Origin: B30-G6 sp963701385
GTDB lineage: Bacteria; Desulfobacterota; Desulfobacteria; Desulfobacterales; B30-G6
Assembly: GCA_963701385.1 (NCBI GenBank)
Contig: CAVOZW010000017.1
Span: 124,001-188,000 of the forward strand
Length of the DNA stretch: 64,000 nucleotides
Direction of reading: 5' to 3'
Position 1 is the stretch's first letter. Each line of letters begins with the position of its first letter. Under the pieces are notes generated by a model that made no database searches, was not told the origin of the DNA, and saw only the letters and a program-made list of their open reading frames with translations. Shown piece after piece: positions 42,265-51,997 of this stretch. The position numbers and the translations under genes were made by a program.

Positions 42265-44661
42265 CTAAAACCGCACCTGCAACCCACCGCCCCAACCGAA
42301 CTCGGAGTGCCACTGGCCCAGCAAAGAAACATTTTTTGACAGGACGTAGGATAAACCTGTCTTGCCCTCCCACAAATCATGGGTGTCATATTCAATCTCA
42401 CCAATCAACGAGAGACGCGGTGTCAAGGTAAACGCCTTTTCGACATCAACCCTGGCCCCACCATCTGAATCCACCCAAACAAATGACTCTAAATTCAGCG
42501 GCAGCAGATAGCGAAAGCCGAACACGCCGCGACTATTTTCCGTTGCATCCCCTTGCCCCATGACATCGAGACCGGCAAAAATACTGCTAAACCGATTCAA
42601 ATAGCGATCGTAGGTAAGCAGGCCTTCCCATTCGGTTTCATCGACGTCCTGCCAGCCCGCTTCCCACTGAGCCTCAAAGATATTGCGCGTGTCCGCCAGG
42701 GTTACAAAGCCTTCGGTCATGTTGCTGAGCACCTCGGCATCACTCCAAGCATACCAGGATTCCTTAAAGAGCAATGGCCGAGAGGCAGCAACGTCGGTAC
42801 CTGGTTGATATCCATCATAATGGATAACCCGGGCCATACCGCTCTTCATGTGATAGAGCAGATGACAATGAAAAAACCAGTCACCGAATTCATTGGCCGC
42901 AAACTCGATAACCGTTGTTGACATGGGCGCCACGTCAACCGTGTGTTTGAGAGGAGCATGGTCCCCCTGACCGTTGATGACCCTGAAAAAATGGCCGTGC
43001 AGATGCATGGGATGATGCATCATGGTGCGATTGATCATGATGAAACGTACCACTTCACCCGCGCGAATTTGAATAACATCACTTTCAGAAAGTGCTGTGT
43101 TGTTCAGAAACCACACATAACGCTGCATGTCCCCGTCCAATGTCAGCCGAATATCACGAACCGTTTTGCCGGCATCCAATAGGGTCGGTTCGATGGCACG
43201 CAGGTTTGCATAAGGGGGCCAGGGGCGTTTGGCGTCCAAACCGTCTGGGGTCAGATTTTTCCTGGATGAAACATCCGCTGCAAACGGGCGAAAAATTTTT
43301 GCATATTTTTTTCCCTTGCGATCGTTGTGTCGCGTTTCGAGCATGACATCCGTGCCCTGCCGAGTTTCTCCGGCAGTCATCATTTCATGGGTGTCCGGCA
43401 TCGTTGCGGCAGGCATGTGATGCCCCCCGAGTGCCGACATCTTCTCACCGGACATATTTAGATCCCCGGAAGCGGTATGTTCAACCTGACCCATCGTGTG
43501 ACCCTGGGCCATGGACATCTCCGGCATTCCCGTCATTCCGGGTTGATCGAATTGGCCGGAAGCAACCTGATCATCCGACATGCCCATGGCCCCGGCTGGC
43601 GTGAGAGCCCAGATAGAGGAATGGTCCCCATGGCTCATGCCTTGATATAGATTGGGTTTAGGAACATCGGGCGCCGGAAAACGAGAACCGCTCCCAATCC
43701 ACACGGAAGCATATCCGGAACCGTCATGCGCGGTGGCTCTTAACTCATAGGCATTGCTGGGCGGAATTTTCAGCAGCACATCGTAGGTCTCAGCGACTGC
43801 AATCAAAAAGCGTTGCGCTTGCATTGGCTGTACTGCCATTCCGTCGGCTGCAGTAATTGTCATGGGGCCTCCCGCATACTCGAGATGAAAATAGGTGGTC
43901 GCGGATCCGTTGATAAGCCTCAGACGCACCAATCCCCCTGCTTTCGCGTTGATATCGATTTCGGGTCGACCATTGGCTAAAAAATAATCATAGGCCACAT
44001 CGGCAATGTCCATTGCCGGCATACGCTGAAGTTCACGATGGAAATAGCTGCCAAGCATTCCAACCCGAGCCGCCCCTAAAATGCTTTGACTGCTGCCCTT
44101 CTCTATTGCATACCATTCGCTTCCCCGTTTAAGCGTCCGCAACACCTCGTGTGGTTTCTCTGAAGTCCAATCTGACAGCAGTATCACATGCTCGCTGTCC
44201 ACATGCTGCTGTGGCCGATGCGGCTCGATAACGATGGAACCATAGACGCCGCTTTGCTCCTGCAAATTCGAGTGAGAGTGGTACCAATAGGTGCCGCTCT
44301 GGCGGATGGGAAATTCGTAGGAAAAGGCTGTGCCGGGTTGAATCGGCGGGAAACTGATGTGGGGCACCCCATCCATATTCGGCGGCACCAAAACACCATG
44401 CCAGTGGATCGAGGTCGCCACCGACATGTGGTTATGTACAAGAATACGCGCTGTATCACCTTCCCGAAATCGTAAAGTAGGACCTGGGATACCACCGTTG
44501 ATGGTCATACCCTCGGATGTTACACCGGCGATCGTTACCGTTCCCTGTGCAATGGTAAGTTCAAAGTCCACCGTCTCGGCTCGTACCCACGCGGGCATTA
44601 TACTCACAATAGTGAGTATGGCCAGCAAGCCTAGTTTTTGGATATACTTTTTTTCGAGCAT
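42265..44661 (-). CDS. CopA-type multicopper oxidase with C-terminal outer-membrane-like domain
   Basis: This 798-residue protein starts at ATG 44661 (AAGGAGAG 8 bases upstream) with a Sec signal peptide. All copper-site blocks are present: SIHWHGVLVPP, TYWYHSHSNLQEQ, HHPMHLHGHFF and DWFFHCHLLYHMKSGM (type 1/2/3 sites), plus a Met-rich segment (MSHGDHSS..., MTGMPEMSMAQGHTMG). It oxidises Cu(I) in the periplasm. About 170 C-terminal residues (from about 625) are beta-rich, ending LQVRF with alternating hydrophobic/polar strands, like the CopB outer-membrane barrel. This appears to be a CopA-CopB fusion. Confidence 0.85.
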   Translation of the reverse strand: MLEKKYIQKLGLLAILTIVSIMPAWVRAETVDFELTIAQGTVTIAGVTSEGMTINGGIPGPTLRFREGDTARILVHNHMSVATSIHWHGVLVPPNMDGVPHISFPPIQPGTAFSYEFPIRQSGTYWYHSHSNLQEQSGVYGSIVIEPHRPQQHVDSEHVILLSDWTSEKPHEVLRTLKRGSEWYAIEKGSSQSILGAARVGMLGSYFHRELQRMPAMDIADVAYDYFLANGRPEIDINAKAGGLVRLRLINGSATTYFHLEYAGGPMTITAADGMAVQPMQAQRFLIAVAETYDVLLKIPPSNAYELRATAHDGSGYASVWIGSGSRFPAPDVPKPNLYQGMSHGDHSSIWALTPAGAMGMSDDQVASGQFDQPGMTGMPEMSMAQGHTMGQVEHTASGDLNMSGEKMSALGGHHMPAATMPDTHEMMTAGETRQGTDVMLETRHNDRKGKKYAKIFRPFAADVSSRKNLTPDGLDAKRPWPPYANLRAIEPTLLDAGKTVRDIRLTLDGDMQRYVWFLNNTALSESDVIQIRAGEVVRFIMINRTMMHHPMHLHGHFFRVINGQGDHAPLKHTVDVAPMSTTVIEFAANEFGDWFFHCHLLYHMKSGMARVIHYDGYQPGTDVAASRPLLFKESWYAWSDAEVLSNMTEGFVTLADTRNIFEAQWEAGWQDVDETEWEGLLTYDRYLNRFSSIFAGLDVMGQGDATENSRGVFGFRYLLPLNLESFVWVDSDGGARVDVEKAFTLTPRLSLIGEIEYDTHDLWEGKTGLSYVLSKNVSLLGQWHSEFGWGGGLQVRF

Positions 44662-44675
44662 CTTTGTGCTCTCCT

Positions 44676-44939
44676 TCAGTGACAACAGGGCGGTTTGCCG
44701 CCGGTTACTTTGTTGAGTCGATCCAGATACCGCCCCCACACCCCTTTTGGTTTGGCTGGTTTGACTTGTTTGGCTATTATATATTTTTCGGGGTCGGAAA
44801 TGAATGCTTCCCGGCAGGCTTCTGCGCAAAAATAGTAGGTATCAGAACGATATGTAAAAGAAGGTACCTGCCTGTTATTAATGATTTTCATCTGACATAC
44901 CGGATCCACAGATGCATCTTTTTTCGCGATGATTCTCAT
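44676..44939 (-). CDS. YHS domain heavy-metal-binding protein
   Basis: This 87-residue protein starts at ATG 44939 (GGGAGGTG upstream). The YHS/TRASH-like core is VDPVCQMKI and YYFCAEACREAFISDPEKYI, with Cys pairs that bind metal. It ends in GGKPPCCH, a Cys/His tail that could hold copper. It lies 14 bp upstream of the multicopper oxidase gene, in the same direction. Confidence 0.85.
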   Translation of the reverse strand: MRIIAKKDASVDPVCQMKIINNRQVPSFTYRSDTYYFCAEACREAFISDPEKYIIAKQVKPAKPKGVWGRYLDRLNKVTGGKPPCCH

Positions 44940-44973
44940 GTGACACCTCCCAATTCGGGTACAAGAGGACTCT

Positions 44974-45327
44974 TTACCGGCCGAGGTCCTGCCGTTTTTC
45001 TTCATATTCAAGTTTGTCGATCTCACCACGGACGTAACGCCTATTGAGAATTTCCAACGGATTCGACGCATCATCTTGGGTTTGTTTGTTACCTCGCAGG
45101 CCGTTGACCGCTCCTGAGAACAGCAGTACAAGCGCAGCTATCAGAACCATCCAGAATATGATCATAACGAGCCCCATGCCACCTCCCATCATACCCCCCT
45201 GTCCCATGAACCAGCGACCGTGCCCGGGCCCAAAGCCCAAGCTGTGATGGTAAAGAATCCAGACGCCGACGGCAATCAGAACGGCGGACAAGCCCAGGCT
45301 GAGAAGCGTTGATGTCTTTCGGCTCAT
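44974..45327 (-). CDS. SHOCT domain membrane protein
   Basis: This 117-residue protein starts at ATG 45327 (AAAGGAAAA upstream). It has two transmembrane helices (residues 7-25 and 46-68), a Gly/Met-rich linker between them (GQGGMMGGGMG) and a C-terminal SHOCT motif (NPLEILNRRYVRGEIDKLEYEE). It is the first gene of the SHOCT-YHS-multicopper oxidase unit. Function is unknown; it may be a small metal-stress membrane partner. Confidence 0.8.
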   Translation of the reverse strand: MSRKTSTLLSLGLSAVLIAVGVWILYHHSLGFGPGHGRWFMGQGGMMGGGMGLVMIIFWMVLIAALVLLFSGAVNGLRGNKQTQDDASNPLEILNRRYVRGEIDKLEYEEKRQDLGR

Positions 45328-45420
45328 TTCAATTTTCCTTTCTAAACTTGCTTCAAACTTTATTGCGTACTGCGGTTCGAACATCCCCAACACCGTTTTG
45401 CAGTTGCCAGTGTTTGTCAT

Positions 45421-46350
45421 AATAACGTTCCAATGGTTGAAAAAGGGCGATTATCATTCGGGATCAAATTTTGACAAACGTATGGACCATCTACAGCACA
45501 GTCTATGCCAAGGATATCCGCTGATGGTGGATATCGGTTTCAACTGATTGATATTTTACATTTATTTTATTTTTTAGAGAATGGAAGACCGGGGTGTCAA
45601 TTCCCGGCATCTATCGGAAGCGTGTAAAAATAACCCAGGAAGTACATGGTAATAAGGCTACGTTGGCCGAAACAGAATTTTTCGGCCCCAATAACAGTTT
45701 GGATCATCTCCAAAAGAGTTGATCTAAATAAAGGATTCGAGGGGTCAAGGGGTCCAGGATTCGAGTGATTGTTATTTATGATTTTTTATAAGTGCCTTTG
45801 CAGATTTACGATTTTAACTATGGCCTTTTTAACGCAACTTTCGGGTTTCACCATAAGCTAGAGCAAAATGGGCGATCCAATGGCGATTTGCGCTGTTTGA
45901 GCCTATTAGGGCACCTTGCATCAGCGCATGCTAATAAAAAACCCAATCTGAAAATGCGGCCATTTAGCAGCCATGCTTGTTTAACTATTTGGCCAGCGCT
46001 GATGTTAGAAGGCCTTAGGGCGAGTTCGCAAAGCGCCGGGGATGCTTCATTTCGCGTTCGTTTATTCCCGAAGGTTGTGTATTATATCTTTACCGAACTC
46101 GCTACCAACAGCAGGTTAACATAATTCCACCCAAGAGATCGCCGTGACATTCCAGGCTTTCATTTTATGGTAAATATGGGCTTATATCACTTGAATCCTT
46201 GGATCCTGGAACCCTTTCTCCCATCTAATTGGGAGAAGAGCCTGATAAATAGAGACCAGTGGATGTTCGGTTTGAAGCTCGGCAACTGTTTGAGTACTTT
46301 TGGAACCGTTGTGGCCGCCGCATCGATGAAGATGGATAACACAGTGCTTG
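45421..46350. other. Unexplained intergenic region of about 930 bp
   Basis: No convincing gene, RNA or insertion sequence was recognised. Short internal repetition is visible: GGATTCGAG occurs at 45733-45741 and 45757-45765 around GGGGTCAAGGGGTCCA, and GGATCCTGGAACCC appears near 46201. Frames at 45792-46124 (110 codons) and 46167-46430 (88 codons) have no recognisable motif and no good ribosome-binding site. The region separates the copper unit from the zraSR-like operon and may hold decayed genes. Confidence 0.5.
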
Positions 46351-47760
46351 TCAAGTTTCAAAATGTTCGGACTTCGTTCTTTTATCAAGTCCGTAGTTTT
46401 TCAATTTATTGTGCAGGGTCTTGCGGGTGACCCCTAAACGGCGGGCGGCTTCGGCTTTGTTGCCGTCACTGGCTTTCAGAGTGGCTAGCACCGCCTCTTT
46501 TTCAATCTCCTCCAATGATCGCGTACCGTCCGTTATAGGTACCGCAACGGCCATAGATGTTTCGAGGGCAGGATACTTTTCAGTGACATTCAGCGGCAAT
46601 TGCTTCTCGGTAATATACTCACCGGAAAGCAGAATGACGGCCCGCTCGATGGCGTTTTCCAGCTCCCTGACGTTGCCAGGCCAGTCATAATTGAGCAGCA
46701 TGTCCATGGCCAAAGGAACAAAACCCTTAACTGGCTTGCGATTTTTCTCAGCAAATTTTTCGAGAAAATGCTGGGCCAGCAAGGGGATGTCTTCCTGCCT
46801 TTCCCTCAATGGCGGCACTTTCAAAGGCATGACATTGAGACGATAAAAAAGATCTTCCCGGAAATGTCCTTCGGCGACGTCCGCTGCCAGATCCCGGTTG
46901 GTAGCGGTAACCACCCGCACGTCCACCTTGATGGTCTCCTCACCACCCACACGCTGTAACTCTCTTTCCTGAAGAACCCGCAAAAGCTTGGCCTGCATGG
47001 TGGGGGACATTTCACCAATTTCGTCCAGAAAGAGCGTACCGCCATGGGCCAGCATAAAGCGGCCTTCGCGACGTTTGTCCGCACCGGTGAAAGCACCCTT
47101 TTCGTGCCCGAAAAGCTCTGATTCGAGCAGTGTTTCCGCGATGGCTGCACAATTGACGACCACCAAAGCCCTTTCTCTTCGTGGGCTGTTGAAATGCAGT
47201 GAGCGGGCAATCAATTCCTTGCCGGTACCGCTTTCGCCGCTGATCAGCACCGTGGCTTCGGAGGGAGCGACCATTGAAACCATCTCCAGAAGTTTTTTCA
47301 TCGGTTGACTCCTGCCAATGATGTTGGCAAGGTCGTAGTCCCCACGCAGATGTTTTTTTAGGGCCCGGTTTTCTTCTTTGAGACCGGCATGCTCGCTGGC
47401 CCGTTCGATGGTGAGCTTTAGAACCTGGAAATCCAACGGCTTGATCAAATAGTCGTAGGCACCGGATTTGAGAGCCTCAACCGCCGTGTCTATGGATGAA
47501 TACGCAGTCATGATAATAACCGGGATTGCGGGGTTGTAGGCCTTGATCTGTTTGAGCGCTTCGATGCCGCTCATGGTGGCCATACGAACGTCCATCAAGA
47601 TGAGATCCATGGGTCCTGATTTCACCGATGCAACAGCCACAGCCCCGTCATTTGCGGTTTCGACCGTATACCCCCAGCTCCGTACGATGGTTTTGAGTGA
47701 AACCAGATGCCCGGTGTCGTCATCCACGATTAATATTTTGGTTGATTGGGTTGGTTCCAT
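46351..47760 (-). CDS. ZraR-like sigma-54 response regulator
   Basis: This 469-residue protein consists of a receiver (about 7-120: VDDDTGH, Asp in ILMDVRMA, Lys in LIKPLD), AAA+ (ISGESGTGKELIARSLH near 172, GAFTGAD, FLDEIGEM) and a Fis HTH (NKAEAARRLGVTRKTLHNKL). It activates sigma-54 promoters on phosphorylation. Its partner kinase gene overlaps its start by 31 bp. The likely target is the ZraP-like gene at 41492, which has a matching sigma-54 promoter. Confidence 0.95.
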   Translation of the reverse strand: MEPTQSTKILIVDDDTGHLVSLKTIVRSWGYTVETANDGAVAVASVKSGPMDLILMDVRMATMSGIEALKQIKAYNPAIPVIIMTAYSSIDTAVEALKSGAYDYLIKPLDFQVLKLTIERASEHAGLKEENRALKKHLRGDYDLANIIGRSQPMKKLLEMVSMVAPSEATVLISGESGTGKELIARSLHFNSPRRERALVVVNCAAIAETLLESELFGHEKGAFTGADKRREGRFMLAHGGTLFLDEIGEMSPTMQAKLLRVLQERELQRVGGEETIKVDVRVVTATNRDLAADVAEGHFREDLFYRLNVMPLKVPPLRERQEDIPLLAQHFLEKFAEKNRKPVKGFVPLAMDMLLNYDWPGNVRELENAIERAVILLSGEYITEKQLPLNVTEKYPALETSMAVAVPITDGTRSLEEIEKEAVLATLKASDGNKAEAARRLGVTRKTLHNKLKNYGLDKRTKSEHFET

Positions 47761-49553
47761 GATGCCCTCTTTGGTGTTTCGTCCCCTGAGCCGGGAATCG
47801 TGATTGCAAACGACGTGCCTTGACCGATCCTGCTTTCCACCGTTATCTGCCCCTGATGGGCCTCGATAATCTTGTAAACAATGGCCAGACCCAGACCGGT
47901 TCCTCTCTTCTTGGTGGTAAAGTAGGGATTGAAAATATTGTTGAGCTGATCGGGTGACATACCCGAGCCGCTATCCTGAACGACAATACGGACCTGATCC
48001 GTCCCTGAAGCCTTGCAGCGGACGGTCAAGGTGCCCCCGTTTTCCATGGCCTGAATGGCGTTGATGTAGAGGTTGAGCAGACATTGAGACAGCCGGTCGG
48101 GATCGATCCAAACCGGTCCGATACCCTTGTCTACCTGCAGGTCGACGTCGATGTGCTTGTTGGTAGCATCCTGTTGAATCAACTGCGTTGACCGGGAAAG
48201 CAGTGACCCTATATCGTGCGATTCCCTTTTCAGGTCCGAGGGTCGCGCAAATTCCAACAATTCAGTGATGACCCGGTTCAACCGGTCCACTTCCTGTATC
48301 ATGACCGCTGCCGCTTCCCTTGCTTCGCTCCCTGCTTCAAATTGTGCCGAAAAAAAAGTGGCCAGCGCCTTGATAGAACTCAATGGGTTTCTGACTTCGT
48401 GGGCGACACCGGCTGCCAAGCCGCCCATGGCGGCCAGTTTTTCCTGTCGACGAAGTTCATCCTCCAATCGACGGAGCTCTCTCAAGTCCCTCAGTATCAG
48501 AACCTGTCCCACAAACTCACCGGTGTCATTGGTAATACGTGTGGCGCTGACGCTGACAGGTACGCGCCCGGCACCTGAAAAGTCACAGTCCATTTCATGC
48601 TCTAGGATCGTTCGCCCCTGATCCAGCTGTTCCTGAATGCCACACAGATCTTGGGGCAGAAATAAATCCGGTTTTTGACCGAGTACGCGCACTTTGTCTA
48701 GCCCGGTAATGAATTCGGCAGCTGCATTGAAAAAAGTGATTCGATCCATAGGGTCGGTGGCGATCAGGCCCACGGGCAGGTGGCTGACGACCTCGTGGGC
48801 AAAGGCACTGGTGTCCTGCAGGGATTTTTTGGCAACCCGATAGCTGTGCATCCAAAACAGCGAGACAAATCCACCAAAGCCCAAAAGGAGCATGACAACC
48901 GACAACACCACCGTGGTGCGAATATCACTTTGAATCGCCTCTTCATACGGTGTTACATCCAACCCGACGACAATCAGCAACTCCTTGGGATTGCCTGCTG
49001 AAAACCAATCATTGGCACTGTCGGATTGAATTCCATGCCGCTTCATCATCGTCTGCAGGCGGCCAAAGGACCGGCTCCCCTCGAACACCAACGGGCGAAA
49101 ATAACGATGAACCTCGAATACGCGCCGCCCGTCCCCCAGTGTCACCAATTCCCAGTTTTCAAGCTTATCCGGACCAAGATGCGTGATCTGACGCGCCTGG
49201 TCCAAGGGTGTGAGGATCTTTGAAGGGTCACTATGAGCAACAACACGTCCGTCCTGATCGATAACAGCCATGTAAAAAACATCCGGCACACGTGCCGTTT
49301 CCTCGAGCAGCCGTTGTATCTGCTTTCCGCCCCATCGCATCCCCATCATCCCGGTTCGGGCGCCCGCTTCCACGGCTCGAATGAGGGCTGCGCCCTTGGC
49401 GCTCATAAGCTCCGACATGTAGCGCCGCTCCCGGTTGGTGTTTTGAATTGCCAGCACCATCACGACGATCAGCAAGATGGCGGTCATCCCCAGTATGATC
49501 CAGGGCGATGTCTGCAACCTTGTGCGCAGACCCATTTTTGTTGGATCCCCCAT
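47730..49553 (-). CDS. ZraS-like sensor histidine kinase
   Basis: This 607-residue protein starts at ATG 49553 (AAAGGA 7 bases upstream). It has TM1 near 20-40 (WIILGMTAILLIVVMVLAIQ), a periplasmic sensor region (about 45-210) and TM2 (near 220-245). A PAS (about 260-365), HisKA (LAAGVAHEVRNPLSSIKAL, His near 395) and HATPase_c (LYINAIQAM, DSGSGMSPD, GTGLGLAIVYK) follow. The same architecture is used by ZraS to sense periplasmic zinc. It is the first gene of a two-gene operon. RR overlap shows coupling. Confidence 0.93.
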   Translation of the reverse strand: MGDPTKMGLRTRLQTSPWIILGMTAILLIVVMVLAIQNTNRERRYMSELMSAKGAALIRAVEAGARTGMMGMRWGGKQIQRLLEETARVPDVFYMAVIDQDGRVVAHSDPSKILTPLDQARQITHLGPDKLENWELVTLGDGRRVFEVHRYFRPLVFEGSRSFGRLQTMMKRHGIQSDSANDWFSAGNPKELLIVVGLDVTPYEEAIQSDIRTTVVLSVVMLLLGFGGFVSLFWMHSYRVAKKSLQDTSAFAHEVVSHLPVGLIATDPMDRITFFNAAAEFITGLDKVRVLGQKPDLFLPQDLCGIQEQLDQGRTILEHEMDCDFSGAGRVPVSVSATRITNDTGEFVGQVLILRDLRELRRLEDELRRQEKLAAMGGLAAGVAHEVRNPLSSIKALATFFSAQFEAGSEAREAAAVMIQEVDRLNRVITELLEFARPSDLKRESHDIGSLLSRSTQLIQQDATNKHIDVDLQVDKGIGPVWIDPDRLSQCLLNLYINAIQAMENGGTLTVRCKASGTDQVRIVVQDSGSGMSPDQLNNIFNPYFTTKKRGTGLGLAIVYKIIEAHQGQITVESRIGQGTSFAITIPGSGDETPKRASWNQPNQPKY

Positions 49554-49895
49554 GGTGTATCCTTTCGCATAAGTCAAACCCATGCTGAAAGCTAAGACAT
49601 CCGTGTAAATTGTAAACATATTTTCAGACGCCAATTGTAAAATTGTATAATATTTATACGAAATGAATCCGCTACACGAATGTATCGGAAGCGACATGGC
49701 GGCTTTTTTTTGAGAATCGAATCAGCGCAAGGATAATGTTTTTGAATCGTTTGACGGTAATGCCTTTCATGGTTACATTCCAGCATCCGCCTGGCGTACG
49801 GTGAGGTGTTGCAAAAAGAGATCCATACAGGGATCGTGCCATTGGATATCTGAAGGATTAATTCGAAATGGTGTGTCCTTTTGAAATGCGTTATC
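49554..49895. other. Intergenic region between divergent zraS-like and selenoprotein genes
   Basis: About 340 bp with no recognised gene. It should contain the promoters of both divergent genes; no consensus sigma-54 pair (GG-N10-GC) upstream of the kinase was found. Confidence 0.45.
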
Positions 49896-50667
49896 ATGAT
49901 CTTAAATCGATTCAAAAATAAAACCATTGCCCGATTGGCGGGTACGATGCCTGCCTTTGCGGAATTTCTGACAAGATCTTACACGCCCCGAAAATCGCTT
50001 GACACCCCGTGGACGCCCATAAGCAAACCATTGGACGCATCCACGATTGCCCTCGTCACCACGGCCGGTACTTCACCACACCCACCAAGAAGGGTTCGAC
50101 ATGCACGATCCTGCGGGGGATCCCACCTACCGTTTGATTGACGCGCGAAGCATCGAAAAAGACCATGTCATCACGCACGATTACTACGACCACCGCGACG
50201 CGGACAAAGATGTGAACATCATCTTTCCGATTGCAAGACTCAAAGAAATGGTTGCCAAAGGACGGGTGGGTGGCGTTGCCAGACAGCATGTCAGCTTCAT
50301 GGGCCACATCAAGGACGCCCACCTCGATCGTTTACGTAAAAAATACGCGCCGCAGGCGGCTGCCCGTTTGGTGCAAGACCATGTGGATGCCGTTCTTTTG
50401 ACCCCCGGCTGAGGTCTGTGCCACCAATCCGTGGGATTGATCCAAAGGGAAATCGAAAGACAGGGCATCCCCACCATCGGCATATCTCTCGTGAGGTCAT
50501 ACACCGAGAGGGTTATGCCACCGAGATCCCTTTACCTGCAGCAGCCCTTTGGTCATCCACTGGGCAGCCCTTTCGATGCTGTCCATCAAAGCGCCGTTCT
50601 CGAACGAGCATTTGAAGCACTTTATTCGATTTCAACACCAGGCGATATTGTGGACATGGATCTCTAA
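49896..50667 (+). CDS. GrdB/PrdB-like selenoprotein-B family protein, predicted Sec (TGA 50410), with a frameshift near 50067
   Basis: The protein is about 256 residues (ATG 49896; upstream TTG 49881 possible). The N-terminal segment LDTPWTPISKPLDASTIALVTTAG ends in frame 0. The rest (VLHHTHQEGFDMHDPAGDPT..., THDYYDHRDADKDVN, FPIARLKEMVAKGRVG) continues in frame +1 from about 50068, so one extra or two missing bases lie near 50067. In frame, TGA (50410-50412) gives LLTPG-Sec-GLCHQSVGLIQ, a UxxC redox motif as in this family. A SECIS-like hairpin follows. The frameshift may mean a decaying gene, an assembly error or unusual decoding. It neighbours the arsenic operon. The glycine/betaine/proline reductase B family supplies the comparison. 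Confidence 0.75.
50425..50439 (+). promoter_or_regulatory. Bacterial SECIS hairpin for TGA 50410
   Basis: CAATCC-GTG-GGATTG is a perfect 6-bp stem with a 3-base loop starting with G, whose loop starts 19 nt after the TGA. The spacing and loop G suit SelB binding. Confidence 0.6.
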
Positions 50668-50719
50668 GCCTGCCCCCTTACAAGAAAATCATTTTAGACG
50701 GCCGCTTAAATCCAGGAGC

Positions 50720-51904
50720 TCATGACGCATCGAACCAGTGCCGGGTTTTCAGGCAGATCCGGACCAGCATCAGCATGACCGGGACTTCGATCAGAACCCC
50801 CACCACCGTGGCCAGGGCCGCGCCTGACGACAGGCCAAAGAGCATGGTGGATGTGGCAATGGCCACTTCGAAGTGGTTGGAAGCACCGATCATGGCTGCC
50901 GGCGCTGCATTTTCATAGGAAAGCTTCAGTTTTTTTGCCAGCCAGTAGCCGATGATGAAAATCAGCAGGGTCTGGATAAACAGCGGCACGGCAATCCAGA
51001 GAATGGTCAACGGATTGGCCACGATCACCTCACCCTTGAAGGAAAAGAGCAGCACCAAGGTGATCAGCAAGGCGATGATGGTGATGGGTGTCAGCACATG
51101 CAGAAAGGTCTCTTTGAACCACGCCTCCCCCCTGGCCGCGATGATCCATCGGCGCGACAGGTAGCCGGCCACCAGCGGCAGGGCCACGTATATGCCGATG
51201 GACAGCAGCAATGCCTGCCAGGGAACCGGCAGTCTTCCCACCCCCAGCAGAAAACCGCCTAGTACGCCATAGAGAACCAGCATGGCGAGCGAGTTGATGG
51301 CCACCATCACCAGCGTGAGTCCGTCATTGCCCCGGGACAGATAGCCCCACACCAAGACCATGGCGGTGCAGGGTGCAATGCCCAGCAGTATGCAGCCGGC
51401 CAGGTAGCTTCGCCACAAGGGCACTTGGAGCACCTTTACGCCATCCACCATCAATACGGTGCCCGCGCCGTGTCCTGCCCCAACCGGCAGGTCCAGCCCG
51501 AATGGCATTTTAACGATGTCCACCGCATCCGGACCAATGAATCCGTAAAACAGCGTGCCTAGAAAAAATGAGGCAATACCGTACATGCTAAACGGTTTGA
51601 TGAGCCAGTTGATGACCAGGGTCAGAAACACCGGCTTGCCGCTTTTACCGGCCTTGATGACTTCACCGAAGTCGATCTTCACCATGATGGGGTACATCAT
51701 GAAGAACAGGCACACGGCGATGGGAATCGACACCACGGGTGCATCGTTGACCCGGATCGCCAGACTGTCCATATAACGGGCCAGCCCCGGTGCGATTTTT
51801 CCCAAAACAATACCGGCCACAATACACAGGACGACCCACAATGATAGGTAGCGTTCAAAAAGACCGCTCATCTTACGGGCACTGTTCAAGTTTTCAGCGA
51901 TCAT
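50720..51904 (-). CDS. acr3: Acr3-family arsenite efflux permease
   Basis: This 394-residue, ten-helix protein matches the Acr3 branch of BASS transporters. Signatures are SIPIAVCLFFMMYPIMVKID, the catalytic-type Cys in LGIAPCTAMVLVWGYLSRG (conserved Cys of Acr3, near residue 178) and AMIGASNHFEVAIA. It exports As(III). It is the last gene of an arsR-permease-thioredoxin-acr3 run, consistent with arsenic defence. Confidence 0.95.
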   Translation of the reverse strand: MIAENLNSARKMSGLFERYLSLWVVLCIVAGIVLGKIAPGLARYMDSLAIRVNDAPVVSIPIAVCLFFMMYPIMVKIDFGEVIKAGKSGKPVFLTLVINWLIKPFSMYGIASFFLGTLFYGFIGPDAVDIVKMPFGLDLPVGAGHGAGTVLMVDGVKVLQVPLWRSYLAGCILLGIAPCTAMVLVWGYLSRGNDGLTLVMVAINSLAMLVLYGVLGGFLLGVGRLPVPWQALLLSIGIYVALPLVAGYLSRRWIIAARGEAWFKETFLHVLTPITIIALLITLVLLFSFKGEVIVANPLTILWIAVPLFIQTLLIFIIGYWLAKKLKLSYENAAPAAMIGASNHFEVAIATSTMLFGLSSGAALATVVGVLIEVPVMLMLVRICLKTRHWFDAS

Positions 51905-51997
51905 GGTCTGTAACCTCCTTTACAACTGTCATACAAGGAATTGTGTGGAAACCCAGCGAACCAAAATTTTGGCGAGCGGTGTAAAACCCCAGTGTTT

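Noticed and set aside
45370..45380. GGTTCGAAC, resembling a tRNA T-loop
   Set aside because: No acceptor stem, D-arm or anticodon arm can be built around it; similar chance matches occur in coding sequence near 58477.
45394..45410. Possible sigma-54 promoter for the SHOCT-YHS-multicopper oxidase unit (TGGCAACTGCAAAACG)
   Set aside because: The GC at the -12 position is missing: the bases 10 after GG are AC, so spacing and motif fail.
45792..46124. A 110-codon frame in the unexplained region
   Set aside because: No ribosome-binding site, no family motif and mixed composition; kept only as part of the unexplained region.
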